A stretch of 64,000 nucleotides of DNA, from the NCBI RefSeq assembly GCF_003584565.2, contig NZ_CP031010.1, positions 2,294,001-2,358,000 on the forward strand, written 5' to 3'. Shown here in pieces: positions 1-6,500 of the stretch. The stretch's first letter is position 1. The number at the start of each line of letters is the position of its first letter. The DNA is from Alteromonas sp. RKMC-009. GTDB taxonomy: Bacteria > Pseudomonadota > Gammaproteobacteria > Enterobacterales > Alteromonadaceae. The translations under genes and the position numbers were made by a program. The notes under the pieces were generated by a model that saw nothing but the letters and a program-made list of their open reading frames with translations, had not been told where the DNA came from and made no database searches.

Positions 1-133
1 GGTTCCATGATCACAATTTACGTCATGTCCCATTGGGATCTTTTCATGGGTGTTTCAGGGTTCTTGTTAGTAGGTACTATCACTTCAGGATACTGCTTTT
101 GCGTCCCTCAGCTACCCAAGAAATATAAGTTTC

Positions 134-160
134 AGGGTTCAAGTCCCGCTTTCCGCACCA
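134..160 (+). pseudogene. 3' fragment of a tRNA-Leu gene, probable attachment-site remnant
   Basis: The stretch carries a T-loop sequence (TTCAAGT), the 3' half of a T stem, an acceptor 3' strand (TTTCCGC) and the encoded ACCA end, as in bacterial tRNA-Leu genes. The matching 5' acceptor strand (GCGGAAA), D arm, anticodon arm and variable arm are absent from the bases to the left, and the T stem itself fails beyond its inner GGG. It is therefore only the last third of a tRNA, directly followed by a normal intrinsic terminator. Integrases that target tRNA genes leave this kind of duplicated 3' end at the distal junction, so the element would lie to the left. The leucine identity is inferred from similarity to remembered tRNA ends. 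Confidence 0.7.
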
Positions 161-169
161 AACTGAAAG

Positions 170-196
170 CCCCGGCTTAAACGCCGGGGTTTTTTT
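170..196 (+). terminator. intrinsic terminator behind the tRNA fragment
   Basis: A perfect 7-bp GC stem (CCCCGGC with GCCGGGG, 170-176 and 183-189) with a six-base loop is followed by seven T residues. It lies ten bases after the tRNA CCA end, where a tRNA operon terminator would be, which supports this side of the junction being the original chromosomal flank. Confidence 0.85.
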
Positions 197-344
197 ATGC
201 CTGCAATATTTGTCCTTCTTTGCGGTTAGCCGGAGGTAACACCCAGCCGACATTCCGGTTTTTTAAATCTGACCTCATCATTCTGGCATCATTCTGGCTT
301 TATCCCTTGTAACCGTATTTATTAGTCAACAGAAAGGGAAAACT

Positions 345-503
345 ATGGATATTCTTCGCATATTACTGTCAATTTTACTGCCTCCGCTGGGTGTATTTTT
401 ACAGGTAGGCATCGGGGTACAGTTCTGGATTAATATTCTGCTGACGTTACTGGGTTACATCCCGGGAATCGTTCACGCAGTGTATATCATCGCAACCCGT
501 TAA
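345..503 (+). CDS. Pmp3/YqaE (UPF0057) family small membrane peptide
   Basis: A 52-residue hydrophobic protein beginning MDILRILLSILLPPLGVFLQ. It has two membrane helices joined by a short loop, with the PPLGVF and GYIPGIVHA signatures of the Pmp3/YqaE family. Family members sit in the cytoplasmic membrane and are commonly induced by salt, cold or desiccation; in yeast, loss of Pmp3 hyperpolarises the membrane. The start is an ATG with a purine-rich AGAAAGGG upstream. The gene converges on the DUF2254 gene with only two bases between stop codons, and a strong hairpin inside that neighbour's end may stop its transcript. Family assignment is firm; the role here is inferred. Confidence 0.88.
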   Translation: MDILRILLSILLPPLGVFLQVGIGVQFWINILLTLLGYIPGIVHAVYIIATR

Positions 504-505
504 GT

Positions 506-1810
506 TCAGACCGTTGCGGCTGCATTCACGGCAGCCGCAACATCTTTCCTGTCTTTTTCGCAATGCAGATGTGGCCCAGCAAGGTCATTGACAGCCTCAA
601 CCTGCTTTTGAATTGTCTCTTTGTATTCTTCCGGCAACTTTTCTTTCAATGTTTTGAGACAGCCAAGAAGATGCAACATTACATCTACATGAGATGAGCC
701 CGCCTGCCTTATCTGGTCAAACGCAGTGTTAAGAACAGACTCAAAGGTGTAAGTCCTTCGTTGCATCCACACATCGACATCACTGTTCATCACAGTGTCA
801 CAGGGAAATTCACATTCAGACATCAGTAAGCAAACGGCTGTGAGACGGTCTGCACAGGTCATTGCTGTTATCGGATCATTAATACCGGGCGACAGTGCTC
901 TGAGTGCAACTTCCACAAGTTGCGTCAATGAAAACTCCGGGTCCTGCAATGATGTTCTGCGCTTACCCGGCACAAAACACGAAAGATAAAAATCACGGCT
1001 GTCGTTGCTAAGCTTTTCACTGCTGTGCACAGTGATAATCGTTTCTCCGGGCACCACATAATCACCGGCACGAACATACACTTTCACGCCGTCAATACCG
1101 TCACCGGACAACAAACTGAGATAGTCTATGGTTTGAATATAACCGGCTTCGTCCAGCGAGAGATGCGTGGTTACAGGACTATCGTTGATAAGGGCCGGTG
1201 CAAGGTGATGGTGGCCCTTCTCCCCGTCGGTCAGAGCAAATAAATTTTTCAGGTTGTCAGTGCACTCGCGGTAACAGCGGTTAATGATTTCATCCACCTG
1301 AATAAATCTGGCGATATGGTGAATGTAATAAATTAATACCAGCGTGTCAGCAATACCGATGGCAAGGACAATCAGCGAGAGCACTGAAGATATAACCATA
1401 TCGGTGTCACTGACACTGATGCGGTGGAGTGCGCTTAAGCAAAAGATAAAGGTGGAGGTAAGGATCCCCAGCACGCACTGTGTACCGCGGTCGTCCATAA
1501 ATGTTTGCAGCAGTCTGGGCCCGAACTGTGAAGATGCCATGGTCAGAGCGACCAGTGTCATTGAGAACGCAATACTCGTGGCGGTAATGATAGACGTTGC
1601 AATTGCAGAGATAAGATCACTGGCTTCTTCGGCAGGTACCGGAGGGATCAGGTTTTTGAATACCGCTTCTGACACTACATCCGGCGTATAGTAAATCAGA
1701 GTATAACCCAGCAAAAATGCACTAAACATCATGCATACCGGAATGAACCAGTAGCTGGCTCGTATTCCTTCCCATCTTGCTCTGGCAAAGCTGGTGACAG
1801 GTTTTATCAT
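506..1810 (-). CDS. DUF2254 family membrane protein
   Basis: A 434-residue protein with an N-terminal membrane region: helices near residues 20-40, 65-90, 110-130 and 140-165. A long soluble part follows, containing the conserved stretch ending ALSPGINDPITAMTC, which is typical of DUF2254. No biochemical function is established for the family. The ATG is preceded by a GGGAACG element. It lies directly downstream of the phosphatase-lipid kinase fusion on the same strand (30-base gap), so the two are probably cotranscribed, hinting at a shared membrane-related job. Its last codons, alternating valine, alanine and asparagine, encode an 11-bp perfect hairpin at 513-541. Confidence 0.85.
   Translation of the reverse strand: MIKPVTSFARARWEGIRASYWFIPVCMMFSAFLLGYTLIYYTPDVVSEAVFKNLIPPVPAEEASDLISAIATSIITATSIAFSMTLVALTMASSQFGPRLLQTFMDDRGTQCVLGILTSTFIFCLSALHRISVSDTDMVISSVLSLIVLAIGIADTLVLIYYIHHIARFIQVDEIINRCYRECTDNLKNLFALTDGEKGHHHLAPALINDSPVTTHLSLDEAGYIQTIDYLSLLSGDGIDGVKVYVRAGDYVVPGETIITVHSSEKLSNDSRDFYLSCFVPGKRRTSLQDPEFSLTQLVEVALRALSPGINDPITAMTCADRLTAVCLLMSECEFPCDTVMNSDVDVWMQRRTYTFESVLNTAFDQIRQAGSSHVDVMLHLLGCLKTLKEKLPEEYKETIQKQVEAVNDLAGPHLHCEKDRKDVAAAVNAAATV
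513..541 (+). terminator. hairpin inside the DUF2254 3' end, possible terminator for the Pmp3-like gene
   Basis: The arms GTTGCGGCTGC (513-523) and GCAGCCGCAAC (531-541) pair perfectly around a seven-base loop, ten bases after the stop codon of the convergent Pmp3-like gene. The following sequence is T-rich but interrupted, so termination is plausible but not certain. Confidence 0.45.
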
Positions 1811-1839
1811 AGTCAGGCGTTCCCTTTTCCTGTTTTGTA

Positions 1840-3459
1840 TTAATCGCGGGCCGTCAGTACAGTGAGGTTGCCGGGTATCGCTTGTACTTCCAGCTTATCT
1901 GCTTCACGTATTTCTCCGTCGATGGCATAGCTTGCCTGCTCAGGAAGGGTGACGGTGATACTTTTTACCTGTCTGTGTTTTATTCGCCCTGAATTTTGCT
2001 TACTGGTTTTAGTCGTGAAGATAAGTTCAGCCAGCGAGAGAAACTGTGTTTCACTGTCCTCCTGTGAGGTCAGCCAGGTAATGTCCAGCTTTCCGTCAGT
2101 AACGTCCGGCTCGTCGCCGCCCTGAGCCAGTGCGGTGGTCACCGGTGCAGCATTCGCTATAACGAAGCTCGGAGTAGTAATGGTCTCAGTTTCATCATTG
2201 TCAAAACTGACCTCTAGCTTCATGTCGGTGTTTGCAGATATTGCCTGCCATAAACCGCGCAAGTAAGCCATCTGTCCGCCTTCGTTCTTCTCTTCACGGT
2301 CAGCAGACGCAATCATTTCCTGTTCAAAGCCTACGGCTGCAACCAGTAACATCAGTTCTCCGTTGCACATTGCAGTGTCAACAGCCCGGGTGTGTCCGTC
2401 GATAATGACATCACAGGCTGTCTGAATGGGCATGAGTTTGCTGATATAACCATGGAATACCTGACTGAGGGCATTTGCCGTGCCAAGAGGAATAACACCC
2501 AGCACCGCGCGGTTATCTGTGCATACACTGGCAACTTCGGTAACTGTTCCGTCACCGCCACAGGCGACAATGATATCCGTACCCTCATTGAGCGCCTTCT
2601 CAGCAAGCTCCGTTGCTGAGCATTCCGGGGTGGTTTCACTTACCGTTACCCTGAAATGGGGGTTTAGTTCTGAAAGAATATGTTCTTTTTCCTGTTCCCA
2701 TTTGCCGCCACCGGCCACCGGATTGGCTATGAGGCACAATGTACGCGTCAATTTGAGCCGGCCTCCGGATTTAACACTCTTAAGTGCCGCCAGTTGCTTT
2801 TTGTTTAATCTGGCCGTTTCTCTGACAGACTGGATTTGATTCATGGCATCCATTACTGAGAGTGTTTGATCTTTTGCCAGCAACCAGGCTGCAACTGTCA
2901 GTACTGAACGTCCCCGTCCCAGTGCACAATGTACAACGACTTTTTTTCCTGCTGACGTTTGCTGCTGGATCCAGTTTATGGCAGTGGTAAGTTGTTCCGG
3001 TGTCGGACTGGTATGATCAAGAACAGGGATATTCAGATAAGCACAATCATACTGGTATGCAGACCAGTCAAGGCCATCAAATTCAGCCGTTACATCCAAA
3101 ATTGCATCCACGCCTTCTTCTTTCAGCGCAGCGACATCACTACCTGACAATCTGCAGGCAAGATACAATTGAGGCTCAATTTGTTGGATAGGAGGTACTT
3201 TATCGTATTTTCTTGCCCATGCGTTGTAGGCTCCCGTACCGAGCAAAAAGGGGATAAATATCCACCTGATGTAGAAGGGGATAGACCCGTCTTCACGTTT
3301 ACGGAAAAGAGCAGGGTAGTTTGCGACGTATGCCAGTGAAACAGCTGCCAGTGAAAATCCGCTCCACCATAAAACAACAACTGCAGGCCACCAGGGAACA
3401 AGAAAACCCAGTGCAAATGCTAATATCGCGCCAGCCAGATAATACTTCACCATTTTCAC
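1840..3459 (-). CDS. membrane-anchored dual-specificity phosphatase fused to diacylglycerol/lipid kinase
   Basis: A 539-residue, three-part protein. Residues 1-80 hold about three hydrophobic helices. Residues 90-225 form a dual-specificity phosphatase domain with the CX5R signature HCALGRGRS (Cys178, Arg184) and a candidate general-acid Asp148. Residues 238-539 form a DAGK-type lipid kinase with an NPVAGGG phosphate loop and GGDGT at 301-305. Either half alone is common; the fusion suggests coupled removal and addition of phosphate on a membrane lipid, but the substrate is unknown. The GTG start at 3459 has AGGAGA seven bases upstream; an internal ATG six bases on is less well spaced. It is followed by the DUF2254 gene. 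Domain calls are firm, the joint function is inference. Confidence 0.88.
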   Translation of the reverse strand: MKMVKYYLAGAILAFALGFLVPWWPAVVVLWWSGFSLAAVSLAYVANYPALFRKREDGSIPFYIRWIFIPFLLGTGAYNAWARKYDKVPPIQQIEPQLYLACRLSGSDVAALKEEGVDAILDVTAEFDGLDWSAYQYDCAYLNIPVLDHTSPTPEQLTTAINWIQQQTSAGKKVVVHCALGRGRSVLTVAAWLLAKDQTLSVMDAMNQIQSVRETARLNKKQLAALKSVKSGGRLKLTRTLCLIANPVAGGGKWEQEKEHILSELNPHFRVTVSETTPECSATELAEKALNEGTDIIVACGGDGTVTEVASVCTDNRAVLGVIPLGTANALSQVFHGYISKLMPIQTACDVIIDGHTRAVDTAMCNGELMLLVAAVGFEQEMIASADREEKNEGGQMAYLRGLWQAISANTDMKLEVSFDNDETETITTPSFVIANAAPVTTALAQGGDEPDVTDGKLDITWLTSQEDSETQFLSLAELIFTTKTSKQNSGRIKHRQVKSITVTLPEQASYAIDGEIREADKLEVQAIPGNLTVLTARD

Positions 3460-3607
3460 AAAGTGTCTCCTTTCCTGTATTGAACTATGCTGCTGTCATT
3501 ACGTAATGAAATACTAAAACGGTTAAAAATCCTGTTAGCAACAGGGGAAATATATTCGCTACTGTCACTTTCATTTTATCTTTAACCTGATTACCTGAAG
3601 GAAACCT

Positions 3608-4138
3608 ATGCCGGCGTCTGCGTTAAGAAAAGTGTTGTACTTTGTCTGGTTTCAGACTATCTGGTTTCTGGCTATTCTCTTTACTTCAGAATACCTCACC
3701 ATCATCGGGCTACTTATTGCCGCGTTTTTCATCCTGTCTCCCCGTAAAAAAACGGATCTGATAATGGCTGCCGGGATTGCCGTTTATGGCTGTATCATTG
3801 ATGGCGCGCTGCTCTGGTCAGGATTTTTTGCATTTAGTGATCACGAAGGTTGGTTGATACCTATATGGCTTATTTCGTTGTGGATTGCCTTTGGTTTAAT
3901 GTTGCGTGTCAGCCTCGATTACTTGCAGGGCAGATATGCTCTTGCTGCAGTGTTGGGCGCCGTGTCAGGTCCGCTAAGCTATTACGCCGGTGCACAGGCA
4001 GGTGCCGTTATATTTCCGGCTGATACGGTATTAACCCTCGGCATACTCAGCGCGATATGGGCTGTTACGGTTCCGCTTTGTCTCTACGCAGATGCCTTTC
4101 TCAACGGCCGGGAAGGCAAAACCGCTGCTGAGAGTTGA
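3608..4138 (+). CDS. DUF2878 family membrane protein
   Basis: A 176-residue protein with five or six hydrophobic helices and the small-residue segment SGPLSYYAGAQAGAV characteristic of DUF2878. The family has no established function. The gene is divergent from the phosphatase-kinase gene across a 148-base AT-rich gap and has a good ribosome-binding site (GAAGGAAACCT before the ATG). The intergenic region contains the palindrome ATTACGTAAT. It is the only plus-strand gene between the Pmp3-like gene and the topoisomerase, and the next gene converges on it. Confidence 0.8.
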   Translation: MPASALRKVLYFVWFQTIWFLAILFTSEYLTIIGLLIAAFFILSPRKKTDLIMAAGIAVYGCIIDGALLWSGFFAFSDHEGWLIPIWLISLWIAFGLMLRVSLDYLQGRYALAAVLGAVSGPLSYYAGAQAGAVIFPADTVLTLGILSAIWAVTVPLCLYADAFLNGREGKTAAES

Positions 4139-4195
4139 TTGCAGCCGGGACGACAGGGTAATCAGACCAGACATCCATCAGCTCAGTCATCCGTA

Positions 4196-4747
4196 TTACT
4201 GAATTGCTTCAGTGACCTTGTGTCCCCGTGAACCCAGTAGCGTTTTTATGTTGTTTACCTGTTGACCCTTTTTCAGGTTCACAACAAGTGCGTACTTCTT
4301 GCGCTTTATGGCCGATCTGACAGTTTCTATAATTTCGTGCCGGTCAGGACGTAATCCTGTCAGTCCTGCGATGAACAGCCCGATGAACAGTCCCGGACTG
4401 ATTAGCGCGATGTACGTGAATAAGGGATTGTTTTTAGTGAGTGCCGGTCCGAACTGGACGAGCAGAGCCGCGACAATAAAGCCGGCAACAAGCCCGGCGA
4501 AGCCCAGCTTCAGGTGAGACGACCATAATGTTTTGCCTATTTTACTACTGGCTCTTTCCAGTTTCTCACTGAAATGAGGATCCATAGGGTTTATCAAAGT
4601 AATCTGATCTTTTTCAACTGCGGTTTCAGCGATAACAGACTCTATCGAATTTAGCGCATCCTGCTGTGAATCATAGACAGCGGCTACCTGAATGTGTTCA
4701 GCATGTACAATCGCATGAATGTCAATCAATGTAGCTTTGTTACTCAT
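4196..4747 (-). CDS. unrecognised two-helix membrane protein, stress-protein-like soluble ends
   Basis: A 183-residue protein I cannot name with confidence. Residues 15-60 (VAAVYDSQQDALNSIESVI onward) look like an alpha-beta module similar to small general-stress proteins. Residues 83-108 and 112-138 are two glycine-rich membrane helices, and the C-terminal part after residue 145 is again a basic alpha-beta segment. Topology is therefore probably two cytoplasmic domains around a helical hairpin. The ATG has AAGGT upstream. It stands alone, convergent with the DUF2878 gene, with a 409-base gap behind its start. No catalytic motif is visible. Confidence 0.6.
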   Translation of the reverse strand: MSNKATLIDIHAIVHAEHIQVAAVYDSQQDALNSIESVIAETAVEKDQITLINPMDPHFSEKLERASSKIGKTLWSSHLKLGFAGLVAGFIVAALLVQFGPALTKNNPLFTYIALISPGLFIGLFIAGLTGLRPDRHEIIETVRSAIKRKKYALVVNLKKGQQVNNIKTLLGSRGHKVTEAIQ

Positions 4748-4952
4748 ATTTCTTACCTTTACGTTCCTTTCAGAGCGGGATTAAGACAACACGTATCACG
4801 CTTAAACTATTTCTTAACACCGGACCTGATCAACATACTCAAATAATTATGTTTAGACAGATATATTCAAACTTTATTCCTTTTTGCAGGTTGTTGTTTT
4901 TATTGTACTTACTTAAGTGTTAAAGAGGTGAATATAAGATTTTCATGGTTTC

Positions 4953-4991
4953 GTCTGAATAATTTTCGTAACCACTGAAAATTATTCAGAC
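4953..4991. repeat. 15-bp perfect inverted repeat in a 409-base gap
   Basis: GTCTGAATAATTTTC (4953-4967) and its exact complement (4977-4991) flank the nine-base loop GTAACCACT. The site sits in the divergent region 4748-5156, roughly 165 bases upstream of the topoisomerase gene and 205 bases upstream of the minus-strand membrane protein gene. No T run follows on either strand, so it is not a standard terminator; an operator or structured RNA element is possible. The rest of the gap is AT-rich and shows no gene. Confidence 0.75.
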
Positions 4992-5156
4992 TCATCAACC
5001 AGTGTTTCCGGCCGCAAAAAAACCTGTGCGCCAGCGACATAAGTTGCCTGCAAGCATCACGAAGGGCTCTGGCTTTTTATTTGCTTAGTTTTGTTTGATG
5101 AGTGTCGTTAAAGGGCGCAACAGAACATCCATCTTTTTTTATGGCCGGACTGTAAC

Positions 5157-6155
5157 ATGGAAAAAAGTGAATTGAATATTGTGCGTCAGCGCAGAGGTAA
5201 GGGCTTCAGTTATTGCTACGAGAGTGGCAGGCAACTGCAGGATAAGCGCAAGCTTAATCGCATCCGCAAAATGATAATTCCTCCTAACTGGCGTGATGTA
5301 CACATTGCGGGTGACGCTTCCGCACCTCTGCAGGCAACCGGTATCGATGCAAAGGGTCGCAAACAATATATTTATCATGATAACTGGCATAAACAGCGTC
5401 AGCAGGAAAAATTTTCGAAACTCAGCGACTTTGCAGACGCTTTACCGGAATTCCGGCAATTCTGCTGGCGTGCTGTAGACACTAAAGGGTGGTCCCGCGA
5501 AAAGAGTCTGGCCCTTGTTTGCCTGATGTTAGACCACACTGGCTTGAGGGCAGGTAATAAGGTCTATTCTCAGCAAAACAGTACCTTCGGATTAACCACA
5601 TTACGCAGGCAGCATCTTGAGAAAGAGGGTAAAGCGGTGTCGCTGAGTTTTACCGGAAAGCACGGAAAGGAGCGTCATGTAGATATCTCAGATCCGAAAT
5701 TAGCCAACCTGGTGTGTGACAGTGCGCAGGCGCAGGGCTACGCAATTTTTCGTTACACCGGTGATGATGGCCGCTGGCAGGACGTTGACAGTGGTGACGT
5801 AAATGCCTTTATTCACTCCCGTCTTGGCGATGATTTTTCCTGCAAAGATTTCAGAACCTGGGGGGCATCCCGTTTCGGTCTGTTGTCACTGCCGGATGTG
5901 GAGAATTTGTATCTGCAAAACCAGCGCCGGCGCTGGGATACGACTTTTGTTAAGCACATTGCTTCCATGCTCGGCAATACGCCCTCAGTATGCCGCCAAT
6001 ATTACATTCACCCGAAACTAATTTCTTTGTGTGAAGAGGAAGAAAATCGTCAGCAGACACTGATGGAGATCGAAAAGATATTGGAAAAGAATAAACCCGG
6101 CAACAAGCTCACTTCGGCTATTGAACAGCGTCTTGCTCAAATTATTGTGTCATAA
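5157..6155 (+). CDS. type IB DNA topoisomerase (poxvirus/bacterial type)
   Basis: A 332-residue enzyme that nicks one DNA strand through a 3'-phosphotyrosine and lets it rotate, relaxing supercoils. The catalytic set is intact: Arg131 in TGLRAGN, Lys168 in SFTGKHGK, Arg233 in DFRTWGAS, Asn274 in LGNTPSVC, and the nucleophile Tyr283 in QYYIHP, nine residues after Asn274 as in the family. The N-terminal part (residues 1-90) matches the small bacterial domain, including IPPNW. Length is typical of bacterial forms. The Shine-Dalgarno is weak (GGAC). Such enzymes are patchily distributed in bacteria and the gene stands alone here, which fits acquisition, though that is inference. Confidence 0.92.
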   Translation: MEKSELNIVRQRRGKGFSYCYESGRQLQDKRKLNRIRKMIIPPNWRDVHIAGDASAPLQATGIDAKGRKQYIYHDNWHKQRQQEKFSKLSDFADALPEFRQFCWRAVDTKGWSREKSLALVCLMLDHTGLRAGNKVYSQQNSTFGLTTLRRQHLEKEGKAVSLSFTGKHGKERHVDISDPKLANLVCDSAQAQGYAIFRYTGDDGRWQDVDSGDVNAFIHSRLGDDFSCKDFRTWGASRFGLLSLPDVENLYLQNQRRRWDTTFVKHIASMLGNTPSVCRQYYIHPKLISLCEEEENRQQTLMEIEKILEKNKPGNKLTSAIEQRLAQIIVS

Positions 6156-6380
6156 AACTGTCAACTTGCTGAACAGGGTAGTTTTAATCTGAAAAACAAT
6201 TTTTAGCGTATAACTGGCATGAATTGCCGTGTCTGATAGCTACGCTAAATTATTTTACTGTTGCTTATGTGTTCTAAAACAATGAGTTATATTTTGTTTT
6301 CTTGCTGGAGTGCTGCTGAATTCAGTAATGATGAAATTGGCAATAAGGAGCCGGAAAGTCAGCGTTTCGAATAATTAGAC

Positions 6381-6410
6381 TTGAAGGTAATTGTGTTTTT
6401 TTGTTATAGT
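6381..6410 (+). promoter_or_regulatory. sigma70-type promoter of the putP-proBA leader
   Basis: TTGAAG (6381-6386) and TATAGT (6405-6410) are separated by 18 bases, predicting a transcript start near 6417, only about 15 bases before the long hairpin at 6432. The rest of the 345-base gap after the topoisomerase gene is AT-rich without a gene. Confidence 0.55.
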
Positions 6411-6431
6411 TAGAACTCAAATTAATTAGTC

Positions 6432-6472
6432 AGATAAACAAAACGGCGCATCCGGCGCCGTTTTGTTTATCT
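6432..6472 (+). terminator. 18-bp symmetric hairpin in the putP leader (terminator/attenuator-like)
   Basis: The arms 6432-6449 (AGATAAACAAAACGGCGC) and 6455-6472 pair perfectly around the loop ATCCG. A GC core next to an A-rich left and T-rich right side is the form of a bidirectional intrinsic terminator. It lies between the predicted start site and the putP ribosome-binding site AAGGAG at 6482, so every putP transcript from that promoter must read through it. Premature termination control or a stabilising 5' hairpin are both possible. Confidence 0.7.
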
Positions 6473-6500
6473 ATTTAAAGTAAGGAGCTGAATACCGGTT

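Noticed and set aside
1..160. A complete tRNA-Leu gene at the left edge
   Set aside because: No GCGGAAA acceptor strand, D arm or anticodon arm precedes the T loop, and the T stem is unpaired beyond three bases.
795..1691. Three plus-strand reading frames opposite the DUF2254 gene
   Set aside because: They mirror a well-conserved membrane protein on the other strand, have no ribosome-binding sites and resemble no known proteins.
4953..4991. The 15-bp inverted repeat as an intrinsic terminator
   Set aside because: The stem is AT-rich and no T run follows on either strand; both flanking genes point away from it.
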